The notes beneath the pieces are model-generated. The model was not told where the DNA came from. It ran no database searches and was given only the letters and a program-made list of their open reading frames with translations. A stretch of DNA of 22,877 nucleotides, taken from IMG/VR virus record IMGVR_UViG_3300049479_000338, positions 1 to 22,877 of that record. One strand, 5' to 3'. Shown here in pieces: positions 4,034 through 13,129 of the stretch. A program made the position numbers and the translations under genes. The first letter of the stretch is position 1, and each line of letters starts with the position of its first letter. This stretch comes from a virus.

Positions 4034-7000
4034 ATGGCACTAGCACCCGCTGATTTTTACGCCTACAGCCGTGCAACCGGGGTGCCGGTACCAGAAGATC
4101 CGGAAGAAAGGGCTGAAATGGCTCCAGAAGTCCTGGAATTCCGCCGTAATCAGCTCAAAGCCCCCGATCAAGGCGGTAATCTCCTTGGTGCTGTGGGAGC
4201 CGCTCTTGCCGGCGCTGGTATTTTAGGTGGTGGGTTCCTTGGCGTCCGTGCATTACGTGGACGAGAGGCGCAAAAAACACCACAAGCCCCTTTGGGGGTG
4301 AATCTGACTGATCTTGCCAAAATCAAAGAAACTCCTTTGCGTTCAACAACGCCTGCTTCTTCAAAAGTTGCTGATCCATGGGGTGCTCCAACTGCAATTC
4401 CTCGGTCAACTGTTGATTTAACAACAATTCAACAAACGCAAAAACCTAATGTTGTTGTTCAAGCGACAGAAGCTGTAGACGGCGGTCTTGATCAAGCTAT
4501 TACGAATTTGTCAGTTATTCCCGAACAACGTCAAGTCAACGGTTTTAAGCTATTCAGTCAGGATGTTGACCGTATTATTCGTGAAGCGCGTCTTCAAGAG
4601 TTAACAAACCAATTTCCAACTGAAGTTGCTAATGTCGCACAAGTACGCCAGGGTGTTGTATCAGGCAATCCTTGGGAACTTGAAGAATTACTTGAAGAAG
4701 GTGGTCGTCAGGCCCAAGAATTTCTTGGCTCGCGTTATGAACGTGGCGGTCGTACCGTTGCAGATTTAACAGGAGAGCTTGAGGTTTCTCCGGCCCTTGG
4801 CAGACAATTACGTAAATCTGGCATCAATGTCCGCCAGGGACGTGGTGTTCAGTTAAGTCAATTTTCTGATACCCCCACACGCGAAGGTATTGGTGTTAAT
4901 CGCTTCACGCCTAACGAAATCTTGGAGCGTACGATGGCCGCGGCTTCATATCCACGTGAAATACGTGACATGCTCCTGGACCCTTCCGTCAAACTTTCTG
5001 ATGTAATCCCCCTTGGTCCAGTTGAAGCACGTGATACTTATTTAAACAAGTACGTGTCGGAGAATGCGGATCGCCTTTATGAGGCTGGTGCAATTAAAAA
5101 TCCTGCGTTAGTGCGTAAGTACGCAACACCTGAGCAATTAACACTTTCTCAGTTCTTGGGGCGTACTCCGCAAGTTCGTGGTGGTGCAGTAAGCATCAAC
5201 CCAACGATGGAGATCGCAGGTGGTGCACGTGCGTCAATGACTGGAGCAAACGTCGAAGAACTGCAAACCGCTACAGTTGGCGGCCAGGGCTTGACATACG
5301 CAGATACAACTAATTTAAAACAGTTGCAACAAAAAGAAAAGTTAGAACAAGCTGGTTTTACCTATGATCCAAATACAGGCAATTACTTACAGGAAGAAGA
5401 TATTCCTGATTTAGATCCTACGGAATACATGTCTCGCGGTCCTCAAATGGGTACTGATTATGGAGACACAGAAGGTGTTGGCAATCTTTTGATTGAAACA
5501 GAATCTTTCCGCGAGCGCACCAATCAAGGAACAACTCAAATCCCAGGCGCTGTTCAACAAATGTCGGGATTACGCGGTGGATCAGAACGTCAGGAACGTT
5601 TTTCCGATGTTGTCACTCCATTACGCCGCACAGCGGAAGGGCAGCAAACGTCAGGCCTTGACGTTGTTGCTAACCCGGAAATGCCTTTTGCTCGTCAACT
5701 TCGCGCTCAAAACGTGGGTTACCGGCAAGGTGGACGTTTAACCTCGGAAGATCTTAGTGCACAAGGGATAAGACTTGTGGGTGGTTTTGAAACGGCGGAA
5801 TCAAATGTATCAGATGCAATTAGTACAATGCCTTTGACGGAATGGCGTCAAGAAGGCGGGGTTATCCGTGGCTCTGATGGCAAGTTATATTCCGCTGTTG
5901 GCCTTGAAGTTGTTGGTGAGCAACCCCTGATTGGCTTCAAACGTACTCCTATTATCCAAATAGATCCGGCAACAGGAAGAGAGAGGCGCATTGGGTTTGA
6001 AACGCCACCAGATGCAACTCCCGTCCCTTTGACATTATCGCGTCAGACGTTACAGCAATATGCAGAGGATGCAAAAAATGCATATTTCAATGATCCATCG
6101 GCTAAGTTACGTTATCTTCAAGAACGTAATCCAGAAGCTCTGGAACTTGGAAGAGCGCAGGGTAAAACATTGGCCGAGATTGGCGAACCTTACGATTACC
6201 AAGGATTTATTACGCAGCAACTGGATAAACAGTTAATGGAAAATGAAGGGATTGACCTTCCTTTCTTAAAACCAGATATCGACAAAGTAACCGGTGCACA
6301 ACGCTTAAATAAGGAAGCAAGTACTTTTGCAATGAATTTACTTAAGACAGAGAAGAATACACCTGTCTTTGGTGAACAATTTTTAATTGATCCTAATACT
6401 GGACAGCGGATTCCGCTCAGGGATGACCAAGGCAAGATCATGACTAATAGAGGTGGTTATGTTATTTATCAAACCACTGGTAAGAAAGTTGCAGTTCCCG
6501 GGAAGTTTGACGTAACCGGCGGCGGTGGTGTTGATCCAATGACCATTGCGGATGAATACGAAGGAGGTAGTGTTTCTTATTACACACCACGCGTTGATAC
6601 GGCTTCTCAATCTAAAGTCATGCAGTTAGGTAAAACTCTTGACATCCCGGCATCTTCAATGATTGGCGCGGTTTCCAATCCTATTGGAGTATTGGCCTCA
6701 CCCTTGGTAGCAGGCACCCCCACCGGTAATTTAATGACTGCCTTGCGTAATCAAATGTCAACGCCCCAAACGGGTGAAGGCATGCGCACTGTTCTTGTCA
6801 GAGACCCGAGAACAGGAAATGTTATTGGCCGCCAGCAAGTCTCGACTATGAATATTGGTTCTTTTGCGCGGACACAAAATCCTTATACAGGACCTGCCGC
6901 ACCTGCCATGGGACCCGCATCACGTGTTATTTCTGGTAATTATCAATACACAGATCCTCAATTAACAGTTGATCTTGAGCCAACATCACCACGTCAACAA

Positions 7001-7498
7001 CAAGAACGTAATAGGTTTGCATTAGCTGCAAATCTTACCCCCGGTGGACGTGTTAAAGCAGGTGCTTTAAATCTCAGCGGAAATCTTGGTATTATTAATG
7101 CAGGCCTTGGAAATCTAACCGAGTCCCAAACCATTCAACGCTACGGACTAACCGGTGGACAATTACAGCAGTTTGGCAGACAGCTCATGGATCAAGCAGC
7201 ACAACGTCGCAATCTTCCTTCTGGCCCAACTAGTGTTTCCGCTGCTCCTCAAGTACCGTCTACCGGTGGTTCTAGGCAGCCTGTAATTCCAGGTGTCCTG
7301 GAAGGTTCTCCCTTAAACGAGCGTGGGTACAGCCCTAACCCAACACTTGATTTTTATGAACGTGCCTTACAACAAGAAGCTGCTCAACTTGCAGCTAATC
7401 AACCTCAAGAACGTCTCGTTCGTAGACAAGGTAAATTGGTTCCACTGAGTCAAGTTACGAGGCCCAAACAACGTAATGTATTTTTCCAAAGGGGTTAA
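4034..7498 (+). CDS. Large probable virion protein, 1154 aa
   Basis: This is the longest gene in the window. The protein starts MALAPADFYAYSRATGVPVP. Residues about 48-74 are a Gly/Ala/Leu-rich hydrophobic segment followed by basic residues, compatible with one membrane-active helix. The rest is hydrophilic, rich in Gln, Thr, Pro and Gly, with few cysteines and no catalytic motif I can identify. Such length and composition are typical of phage internal or tail-associated structural proteins, including DNA-ejection proteins; it lacks the long coiled-coil repetition of a classical tape-measure protein. It heads the plus-strand block behind a TAAAATA box and is followed by a small basic gene two bases after its stop. 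Specific role not established. Confidence 0.75.
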   Translation: MALAPADFYAYSRATGVPVPEDPEERAEMAPEVLEFRRNQLKAPDQGGNLLGAVGAALAGAGILGGGFLGVRALRGREAQKTPQAPLGVNLTDLAKIKETPLRSTTPASSKVADPWGAPTAIPRSTVDLTTIQQTQKPNVVVQATEAVDGGLDQAITNLSVIPEQRQVNGFKLFSQDVDRIIREARLQELTNQFPTEVANVAQVRQGVVSGNPWELEELLEEGGRQAQEFLGSRYERGGRTVADLTGELEVSPALGRQLRKSGINVRQGRGVQLSQFSDTPTREGIGVNRFTPNEILERTMAAASYPREIRDMLLDPSVKLSDVIPLGPVEARDTYLNKYVSENADRLYEAGAIKNPALVRKYATPEQLTLSQFLGRTPQVRGGAVSINPTMEIAGGARASMTGANVEELQTATVGGQGLTYADTTNLKQLQQKEKLEQAGFTYDPNTGNYLQEEDIPDLDPTEYMSRGPQMGTDYGDTEGVGNLLIETESFRERTNQGTTQIPGAVQQMSGLRGGSERQERFSDVVTPLRRTAEGQQTSGLDVVANPEMPFARQLRAQNVGYRQGGRLTSEDLSAQGIRLVGGFETAESNVSDAISTMPLTEWRQEGGVIRGSDGKLYSAVGLEVVGEQPLIGFKRTPIIQIDPATGRERRIGFETPPDATPVPLTLSRQTLQQYAEDAKNAYFNDPSAKLRYLQERNPEALELGRAQGKTLAEIGEPYDYQGFITQQLDKQLMENEGIDLPFLKPDIDKVTGAQRLNKEASTFAMNLLKTEKNTPVFGEQFLIDPNTGQRIPLRDDQGKIMTNRGGYVIYQTTGKKVAVPGKFDVTGGGGVDPMTIADEYEGGSVSYYTPRVDTASQSKVMQLGKTLDIPASSMIGAVSNPIGVLASPLVAGTPTGNLMTALRNQMSTPQTGEGMRTVLVRDPRTGNVIGRQQVSTMNIGSFARTQNPYTGPAAPAMGPASRVISGNYQYTDPQLTVDLEPTSPRQQQERNRFALAANLTPGGRVKAGALNLSGNLGIINAGLGNLTESQTIQRYGLTGGQLQQFGRQLMDQAAQRRNLPSGPTSVSAAPQVPSTGGSRQPVIPGVLEGSPLNERGYSPNPTLDFYERALQQEAAQLAANQPQERLVRRQGKLVPLSQVTRPKQRNVFFQRG

Positions 7499-7500
7499 AT

Positions 7501-7716
7501 ATGGCTGAAAAGAAAAAGAAAGACAAAAAGTGGATTCAAGGCATGGAGATGAAGGAGGGTGCCTTTACTGCTAAAGCAAAGCGCAAAGGCATTACCACTG
7601 CTCAGCTCCAAGAAAACGTACTATCCAACCCAGATGAGTACGATGAAAAAACTGTGAAACAAGCACGGCTTCGTCAGACGTTGGTAGGATTGAAAAAACG
7701 TAAAGATAAGAAGTAA
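7501..7716 (+). CDS. Small lysine-rich protein, 71 aa
   Basis: A 71-aa, very basic protein has lysine clusters at both ends (MAEKKKKDKKW at the start, LKKRKDKK at the end) and a helical middle (ITTAQLQENVLSNPDEYD). Small Lys-rich proteins of this type are common in the late regions of phages, where they may bind DNA or accompany virion assembly. It begins two bases after the large virion gene and its TAA overlaps the next ATG by one base, so it is translated from the same transcript. Family recognised only as a type, not by name. Confidence 0.7.
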   Translation: MAEKKKKDKKWIQGMEMKEGAFTAKAKRKGITTAQLQENVLSNPDEYDEKTVKQARLRQTLVGLKKRKDKK

Positions 7717-8270
7717 TGGCAAAGGATCATCGCTTAGCCTTAGATCGTTATATTGATTACGCAAAAGATCCTTTTCTTAAAAAACGTCAAGTTAACTTTG
7801 ATGATTCTTTTGCATCTAAGCCATCCAGTGGTGCGGCACCATGGATGCCAAGTCGGTTTGAGCAATCGGACTTATTGCGTCGCATCCAAACACGTAAATT
7901 AAAACTTAACCCTGGCCTTAATTTTGTTGGTGATACACCAGAAGAATATGAGGTGTTTGCCGACATTGGTCGTTTTGTACGCAACGAAAGCTATGACTTC
8001 GACGAAGGACGTGCTTTAACAACCTTGCGTCCTGAAGATCAGCCAGGTTTTTCTCCTGTATGGGTGGAAGCTTATCGCATCAGTCCGACTGTTAATCCAG
8101 ATAAGCGAGCAAACAATCCAATGCCGCGCATGTCCAACCCTGATCCCAAGGGTTATATGATGGCATCAGCAGAGAAGCGTGCATTAAATGAGGTGGAAGA
8201 TAATAAGTCTGTTGCTCAACTACTTAATAAACCTTCAGAGGAAGATAAAGAAAAACCAGAACAAGCCTAG
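7716..8270 (+). CDS. Hypothetical structural-region protein, 184 aa
   Basis: A 184-aa soluble protein starts MAKDHRLALDRYIDYAKDPF. It contains many aromatic and proline residues and ends in an acidic, disordered tail (SEEDKEKPEQA). No membrane helix or enzyme motif is visible. The ATG overlaps the upstream stop (TAATG), so it is coupled to the Lys-rich protein. A TATAATA box follows its stop, suggesting a new transcription start for the next gene. A virion or assembly role is inferred from position only. Confidence 0.65.
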   Translation: MAKDHRLALDRYIDYAKDPFLKKRQVNFDDSFASKPSSGAAPWMPSRFEQSDLLRRIQTRKLKLNPGLNFVGDTPEEYEVFADIGRFVRNESYDFDEGRALTTLRPEDQPGFSPVWVEAYRISPTVNPDKRANNPMPRMSNPDPKGYMMASAEKRALNEVEDNKSVAQLLNKPSEEDKEKPEQA

Positions 8271-8272
8271 GC

Positions 8273-8279
8273 GTATAAT
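8273..8279 (+). promoter_or_regulatory. TATAATA box, candidate promoter
   Basis: TATAATA preceded by GCG lies 19 bases before the GTG start at 8299, in the 28-base gap between two genes. It matches a -10 element and resembles the TAAAATA boxes at 3992, 11539, 12823 and 16511; the GCG prefix is shared with 11539. Confidence 0.4.
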
Positions 8280-8298
8280 AGAGAAAAAGAGTAGATAG

Positions 8299-8820
8299 GT
8301 GTCTTTCCAACGGTTATTAAGTTTTGTTGGGCGCAATGCCGGTGACGTTGCAAAGTCCGTTCTCCCCGGCAGTTTACTGGCCGGGGGATTTGGCATGCTT
8401 GAAGGACCTGGTGCAGCATTGACCTATGGCCTTGCGGATGCAGCGGCTGCTTTCCCGGCAACGATGGCAGCCCGTGCTTTGACGCGTAATGTGAAGACAC
8501 CTTGGATCAGGGGCGCAGCAGAAAACACGGCAAATATTGGGGCATCCCTTGGGTCAACTCTTGTTGCAAGTAACTTGCTTTACGGCAATCAAGCATTAGC
8601 GCCACAATCTCAACAGATTGCACAACAAGTTGAGCAACGTGCCTTAGTCAATAACCTAGGCCAAGGACAACTCCTGTCTCCTGGCACTAATTTCCAAATG
8701 GCAGGATTACCCGATCCTGAAAATTTTCAACAGCTTTTAAATCAACGTAATAATTGGACACAATATTTAAGTCCTGAAGATCAAGCTTTGATTCAACAAA
8801 CAATGGGAGGAGTGGTGTAA
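8299..8820 (+). CDS. Gly/Ala-rich, membrane-active-looking virion protein, 173 aa
   Basis: A GTG start gives MSFQRLLSFVGRNAGDVAKS, 173 aa. Residues about 20-60 are hydrophobic and Gly/Ala-rich (SLLAGGFGMLEGPGAALTYG and onward); the C-terminal half is Gln/Asn-rich and polar. It is the first of a set of neighbours with this composition (8820-9749, 9789-10634, 11575-12186, 19679-20290). In several phages such proteins are packaged in the head and ejected to form a channel through the cell envelope; that is an analogy, not a detected homology. Its TAA overlaps the next ATG. Confidence 0.65.
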   Translation: MSFQRLLSFVGRNAGDVAKSVLPGSLLAGGFGMLEGPGAALTYGLADAAAAFPATMAARALTRNVKTPWIRGAAENTANIGASLGSTLVASNLLYGNQALAPQSQQIAQQVEQRALVNNLGQGQLLSPGTNFQMAGLPDPENFQQLLNQRNNWTQYLSPEDQALIQQTMGGVV

Positions 8821-9749
8821 TGGGGTTCCAACAGCTCCTTAACGCTTTTTCCACTGGCGCAAGCAAAAGTGCTGAAGCTAGTCGCCTTGCTTACTTGCAA
8901 GGTGAACGTAATCCAACAATCTTTAAAAGCGCTCCAGGTCTCCGTGGTGAGTACCACCAAAATCTTAAAAAACTAGGCGTCTCTCTTTCTGAAACACCTG
9001 TTCAAGCTGCAGGTGCTTTTGCAACCCGTCTGATGACGGACCTTACAAATGACGGAACACGAGGCATCTATTGGCGCTACAACCACCCCCTGGCAATCTT
9101 GGAAGCAGGCGCTAAAGCTGCCATCGGCAAAGAAGCATACGAAGCCCTGGGACCCGCAAAGACAGGCCTTATTACCGCCAGTGTTGTTGTCCCCGCCACA
9201 GCCCTTGCTGGTGCATACAACATTGCCAATCCCGGTGAAATGTTTAGGCCAAAGGGTTTTGCTCAGGCCTATGCAGGGGAAGGCTCAGAAGATCGCAGGG
9301 AAACAACGCAACCTGTACCTGAATTATTTGAACGCTTCTTCCTTGGCCGTACCGGACGCCCTCTTGCGTACGAAGAAGCACAAAAAGATATTCCTTCCTT
9401 AACACCTGAACGCTACGGTAATTACCTACGTACCTACTATCAAGACAAAGGATTCCTGGGCATCGTAAAAGCAACACCTGAGAACTTAGAAGGTGTACCA
9501 GAAGCTCGGCTCCTTGGTTATCCAGTGACCATCCCTTCTGTTACCACGGCTGTTGGTGGTATTGCCGGTGCTGCTGCTGCGATACGTACTGCTCCCAAAT
9601 TGGGAGGTTCCTTTAAGCGTGGTTTAGCCGGTGCGGCATTAGGTTCTGGCGCTGGTGTTATTGCAGGCAACTTAGCTAACACTGCACTTGCCGCAAAAGC
9701 AACTGAGCAAAAACTGCCGACCATCGGTCAGTATGAAATAATGCAGTGA
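8820..9749 (+). CDS. Virion-associated protein with hydrophobic segments, 309 aa
   Basis: A 309-aa protein starts MGFQQLLNAFSTGASKSAEA. A hydrophobic stretch at about residues 103-122 (GLITASVVVPATALAGAYNI) and a long Gly/Ala-rich region at about 236-290 (TTAVGGIAGAAAAIRTAP, then GLAGAALGSGAGVIAGNLAN) flank a soluble, charged middle domain with many aromatic residues. The N-terminal MGFQQLLNAF resembles the MSFQRLLSFV start of the gene before it. It is coupled to that gene by TAATG. An internal virion or ejection role is the best guess from composition and location. Confidence 0.65.
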   Translation: MGFQQLLNAFSTGASKSAEASRLAYLQGERNPTIFKSAPGLRGEYHQNLKKLGVSLSETPVQAAGAFATRLMTDLTNDGTRGIYWRYNHPLAILEAGAKAAIGKEAYEALGPAKTGLITASVVVPATALAGAYNIANPGEMFRPKGFAQAYAGEGSEDRRETTQPVPELFERFFLGRTGRPLAYEEAQKDIPSLTPERYGNYLRTYYQDKGFLGIVKATPENLEGVPEARLLGYPVTIPSVTTAVGGIAGAAAAIRTAPKLGGSFKRGLAGAALGSGAGVIAGNLANTALAAKATEQKLPTIGQYEIMQ

Positions 9750-9788
9750 TAGAATTTATTTAAATAAAAGCTATTTATAAAAGAGGGC

Positions 9789-10634
9789 ATGGCTATCAAT
9801 TACGCCTTCCCAATGGAAGGAATGCTTCCTTTACCACAGGGACCAACAAGCCCCATTGATCGAGAAGCTGCTGCACGTCAAGAGCGTTTTGAAGTACGTA
9901 AACAACGCTTGGAAGCGGACCAGGCTCGTGACCAGTTAGCGGGTAGATTAAAAACAGGCGCACAAGGTGCTCAAGAGTTTTTAGGTAAGTATGCACCGCT
10001 TGTGGCTGGAGCAGCCTCTGTTATCCCTGGGGTTACAACTGCGCTTTCCGAGGTTAACGCAGGGCGACCTGCGGGCGCTTTAGGTGCTCTTGCTCCTAGC
10101 GCATTGAGCGCGGTCGGAACGGGTCTTGCAATGATTAAAAATCCTGTTGCTCAGGTAGCAGGTTACGGTCTGATGGGACTTGGTGCACTGCTCCCTGGCG
10201 CTGCGGCATCAGGCACTGAATCTGTTCGCCAAAAACTTACCGGTGAGCCCACCAAAGGTAAAGAGGGCGAGTTTAGTACTCAGATGGCCATGAATAAGCA
10301 ATTGGCTGAGCTGGGCACTACGCAATATCGTGACAACATGGGCGTTTATACCAGTACAATTCGCGATTTAAGTCGAGATGCTTCCAATCAAGCGTATCTT
10401 GATTTGCAGCGCAATATTCCTTTGATCAACCAAATGAAGAATGCTGATCTCGTTCGTCAGCAAGCCCTTCTTAACACTCAAGGTCAGATTCAAGGTCAGC
10501 TAGGAGTTCTTGCAACCGCCGGCACTCTGGCACAAGGTGCGCAAGCTGGTAATTTTGCCCTGACTCAAACCGCCCTGACATCTAATCCATACGCAGGCTC
10601 AACCGTTCAAGCTCCTGCCATTCGCTTTGGGTGA
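9789..10634 (+). CDS. Virion-associated Ala/Gly-rich protein, 281 aa
   Basis: A 281-aa protein starts MAINYAFPMEGMLPLPQGPT. An Arg/Glu/Gln-rich helix (about residues 28-60) is followed by a Gly/Ala-rich hydrophobic region (about 69-143, including GYGLMGLGALLPGAAASG) and a polar, Gln-rich coiled-coil-like C-terminus. AGAGG-type sequence (AAGAGGGC) directly precedes the ATG. The 40-base gap before it is AT-rich, with the palindrome TTTATTTAAATAAA, and may contain a promoter. No family recognised; probably a packaged structural protein. Confidence 0.65.
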   Translation: MAINYAFPMEGMLPLPQGPTSPIDREAAARQERFEVRKQRLEADQARDQLAGRLKTGAQGAQEFLGKYAPLVAGAASVIPGVTTALSEVNAGRPAGALGALAPSALSAVGTGLAMIKNPVAQVAGYGLMGLGALLPGAAASGTESVRQKLTGEPTKGKEGEFSTQMAMNKQLAELGTTQYRDNMGVYTSTIRDLSRDASNQAYLDLQRNIPLINQMKNADLVRQQALLNTQGQIQGQLGVLATAGTLAQGAQAGNFALTQTALTSNPYAGSTVQAPAIRFG

Positions 10635-10639
10635 TCACA

Positions 10640-11062
10640 ATGAATACTCCTAAATACGGCGAATTAAATGTTGCAGGTTTTGGCGCTGCTCAGCCAGGTA
10701 CCACGCCAATTGCCGGCCGTTTTAGCTTTGATAAAGATCGGATCCAGCAATATAAAGACGCATTTGGTAGCGATCTTGGGGCAATGGCATATCTGCTTGA
10801 GCAGCAGCGGTCACAAGCTTCTGATCCACAACGCATCAGGGAAATGCTTAATGTGATCGGTCCTTATCAAAAGGAGATCGCAAGAGAGAATCAACGCCTT
10901 GGGAAGGAGTCTGCAGAATTTGCAAATATCATGTCTTTCCCGGATAGGGCATTTCGAGCAATGGCCGCATCTCATTACTACATGCCGGAGACAATGCAGA
11001 CAATTGCTCAGGGAATTGGTCGACCTATTCCTTTTGCAAATCGCCAATACACGAGCCTTTAA
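10640..11062 (+). CDS. Hypothetical structural-region protein, 140 aa
   Basis: The ATG at 10640 gives MNTPKYGELNVAGFGAAQPG, 140 aa. A GTG three codons earlier, overlapping the stop of the preceding gene, is an alternative start. After a Gly-rich N-terminus it is mostly helical with charged residues (NVIGPYQKEIARENQRLG), and no membrane segment is visible. It is tightly packed between neighbours (5 bases before, 3 after). Function unknown; assembly or virion component by context. Confidence 0.6.
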   Translation: MNTPKYGELNVAGFGAAQPGTTPIAGRFSFDKDRIQQYKDAFGSDLGAMAYLLEQQRSQASDPQRIREMLNVIGPYQKEIARENQRLGKESAEFANIMSFPDRAFRAMAASHYYMPETMQTIAQGIGRPIPFANRQYTSL

Positions 11063-11065
11063 ATC

Positions 11066-11527
11066 ATGAACTGGAACAGCGGGTTTGGGGTTGGTAATAA
11101 TGGCGTCTTTGGTGCCATAGGAGCCAATTTAGAAAAAAATCCCTTCGGTGGTTACGGCGGGTTAAACGTCGGTGGCTTCACTGGCTCCGCACCTAGTTAT
11201 GGTGGCGCAGCTTCTACGGGAGGATTTAGCCCTGGGATGGGTTTTCTTACTGCAGCAAATTCAGCAATAGCTGGGATGCAGCAAGCCAATCTCAATACAG
11301 CAGCCCAAAACCAGTTTGCTGCCCAAAACGCAATGTTTGGTGCCAATTTTGGTAAAGACATCTTGGCGCAAAATTGGGATCGTTCTCGTTCCCTGCAAGA
11401 CCCAATTCGTGCGGCACAGATTGCAACTGATGTAGGTCCATATCGTCGCTCTTTGACTAGAGCCAATCTTCCCGACCTTGCAGGCAAGTACGGAAGCTTT
11501 GGTGCTTTTTCTTATTCTCCTGTGTAA
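11066..11527 (+). CDS. Gly/Asn-rich structural protein, 153 aa
   Basis: A 153-aa protein starts MNWNSGFGVGNNGVFGAIGA. The first 70 residues are dominated by Gly, Ser and Asn; the middle is Ala/Gln/Asn-rich (NLNTAAQNQFAAQNAMFGAN); the end is more ordered and basic. It ends in FSYSPV; the pentapeptide FSYSP also occurs inside the 12200-12811 protein. Low-complexity, polar composition is common in phage virion decoration or connector-associated proteins, but no domain is identifiable. No clear Shine-Dalgarno motif before the ATG, which lies 3 bases after the previous stop. Confidence 0.6.
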   Translation: MNWNSGFGVGNNGVFGAIGANLEKNPFGGYGGLNVGGFTGSAPSYGGAASTGGFSPGMGFLTAANSAIAGMQQANLNTAAQNQFAAQNAMFGANFGKDILAQNWDRSRSLQDPIRAAQIATDVGPYRRSLTRANLPDLAGKYGSFGAFSYSPV

Positions 11528-11538
11528 AACAGGTGCGT

Positions 11539-11545
11539 TAAAATA
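11539..11545 (+). promoter_or_regulatory. TAAAATA box, candidate late promoter
   Basis: GCGTTAAAATA lies in the 47-base gap after the 11066-11527 gene, with the heptamer 29 bases before the ATG at 11575. It shares the GCG prefix with the TATAATA box at 8273. Confidence 0.4.
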
Positions 11546-11574
11546 AACAGTAAGAGAAAGACAAAGTTAACGTA

Positions 11575-12186
11575 ATGTTACCTGCGATTTTAGGGGGGTT
11601 GGCAACAGGGGCGGGCAGTAGCCTTATCGGTGGTTTGTTTGGCGGTGCTTCCAGTGGCCCGACATACGAGCCTTCTCCGTTGATGAAAAGCCTAGAAGAC
11701 TATGGGCTTGATCAGCTCAGGGCTTCTCCTAGCTTACGCAAATCAATTCGATCTGAAGCAAAAACATACGGTTCCCCTGGTGCGAAAGAAGCCTTTCTTC
11801 AGAGCTATATCGGGCGTTTTTCAAATCCTAAGTTCATTGAAAAACAATTAACAAAAAGCTATAAAAAACCCGTCGACTATGAAGGCGGACCATATCGTGA
11901 TGTTGCCTCTTTTGCTTACGGGCAACAGGGTCTTGCAATGCCAGAAGATGCTTTTCAGCAGTACGTAAACCTTGCCAAAGCAACTAACGTCCGTAGCCCC
12001 GAGGCTTTCTCTGACATTGTACGTAGTGGCATGATCGCTTCGGACATGGTCAAGACACCTGGGGACATTGCTTGGGAACAGCAGTATGGGAATATGCCAC
12101 GCGATGCGCAAGGTCGCCTCATAAAAGGTATGGTGAAATTTGATGCGGGTAAAGTAAAACAACTAGCAGAAACCATGTTCGGTTGA
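11575..12186 (+). CDS. Virion-associated protein with hydrophobic N-terminus, 203 aa
   Basis: A 203-aa protein starts MLPAILGGLATGAGSSLIGG. The first 28 residues are hydrophobic and Gly-rich, the type of N-terminus seen in phage minor structural and ejection proteins. It is not a standard cleavable signal peptide, because it lacks a basic start. The remaining 175 residues are soluble, helical and basic, with several aromatic residues. A 14-base gap containing GAAGGAG separates it from the next gene. No catalytic motif. Role inferred from neighbours. Confidence 0.65.
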   Translation: MLPAILGGLATGAGSSLIGGLFGGASSGPTYEPSPLMKSLEDYGLDQLRASPSLRKSIRSEAKTYGSPGAKEAFLQSYIGRFSNPKFIEKQLTKSYKKPVDYEGGPYRDVASFAYGQQGLAMPEDAFQQYVNLAKATNVRSPEAFSDIVRSGMIASDMVKTPGDIAWEQQYGNMPRDAQGRLIKGMVKFDAGKVKQLAETMFG

Positions 12187-12199
12187 AGGAGCCACTACA

Positions 12200-12811
12200 A
12201 TGTCAAAAGTTAACAAATTAATCGAGAAAGCTGGCAAAAACATAAGTGCCAAAGAGCTGAAAGAAATTCAGCAAAAAACAGGCTATACCCCTGCAAGTAT
12301 TATTCAACGCGCAGAAAAGGCAGATGTAAACGTCAAGCCCTCTGCTCAATCTTTTGTACAGCAGTTTGCTACACAGCAGACCCAAAAACAAGAGCAAGCA
12401 GCACAAGCCGCCGCAAACCCTGGCACACAGGCAGTATTTTCTTATTCTCCGGCAGGTGCGGTTTCCGGTGTCAGCTATGAACCTGTATCCGTAGCTTCAA
12501 CATCTCAGCCAAGTTCTTCGACAACAACCACAGCAACAGCAAATACAGACTCTCTGGCAGGATTACTAGAAGTTCAAGCAGCGCTTCAAAAAGGTGAACT
12601 TGACAACCAAAGGGCCATTGAACAGCTTAGAGACGCAGGCATGACCGAACGTCAGAAGCTTGTCAATGAAAATAACCTTGCTGTAACCGGTGCAGAAATT
12701 AAGGGCAAACTTGATCTACAAGGAATCGTGAATGCCGGTTACAAAAACATTGCTAATATTGAGAGGGGAACCGGTATGTTCCAAAGCATTATGGGTGCAT
12801 TCAACTTCTAA
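12200..12811 (+). CDS. Hypothetical coiled-coil protein, 203 aa
   Basis: The ATG is preceded by GAAGGAG at good distance. The 203-aa product starts MSKVNKLIEKAGKNISAKEL. Residues 1-40 form a basic helical domain (KELKEIQQKTGYTPASIIQR). A Gln/Ala/Ser/Thr-rich linker spans about 55-115, with a run of Ser and Thr near SSSTTTTATANT. The C-terminal part is helical and charged, suggesting a coiled coil. Two ordered ends joined by a flexible linker would suit a scaffold or connector-type assembly protein. Not recognised. Confidence 0.65.
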   Translation: MSKVNKLIEKAGKNISAKELKEIQQKTGYTPASIIQRAEKADVNVKPSAQSFVQQFATQQTQKQEQAAQAAANPGTQAVFSYSPAGAVSGVSYEPVSVASTSQPSSSTTTTATANTDSLAGLLEVQAALQKGELDNQRAIEQLRDAGMTERQKLVNENNLAVTGAEIKGKLDLQGIVNAGYKNIANIERGTGMFQSIMGAFNF

Positions 12812-12822
12812 GTTGTTTGTAC

Positions 12823-12829
12823 TAAAATA
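12823..12829 (+). promoter_or_regulatory. TAAAATA box, candidate late promoter
   Basis: TAAAATA followed by a T-run lies in the 41-base gap before the ATG at 12853 (23 bases between). It is the same heptamer as at 3992, 11539 and 16511. Confidence 0.4.
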
Positions 12830-12852
12830 TTTTTATACCTTTCAAAGGAAAC

Positions 12853-13125
12853 ATGACTTACGGAGTTTCTACCCCTTCTCGTCAAACGAAGACTAAGGCA
12901 CAGCTCATGGCTGAAGGCATGAGCGAGTTAGAGGCACAACAACTTGTAGACGCTCAGCTTGGCCGCGAGTACGGTGGCGGCATGTCCAAGGCTGAGCTTC
13001 AGGACTTTGAAACGCTCATCGGTCGCCTTGAAGGCTCGAAGATGCGTCAGGCAGGCCAAGCAAATCGTGCTCGTCAGCGTGATGTGATGGCCGGCGGTCT
13101 TGCCAGCATGATGACCAACTTCTGA
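12853..13125 (+). CDS. Hypothetical protein, 90 aa
   Basis: A 90-aa protein starts MTYGVSTPSRQTKTKAQLMA, with AAAGGAAA just before the ATG. It is helical and charged, with a motif GMSELEAQQLVDAQLGREYG in the middle and an Arg/Gln-rich helix (GQANRARQRDVMAGG) near the end. No membrane segment. It lies between candidate virion genes and the terminase genes. Function unknown. Confidence 0.65.
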   Translation: MTYGVSTPSRQTKTKAQLMAEGMSELEAQQLVDAQLGREYGGGMSKAELQDFETLIGRLEGSKMRQAGQANRARQRDVMAGGLASMMTNF

Positions 13126-13129
13126 TCAC

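Noticed and set aside
11508-12450. Shared FSYSP peptide and TTTTCTTATTCTCC in two neighbouring genes
   Set aside because: A single short match between low-complexity proteins; could be chance or a minor binding motif, too weak to claim.
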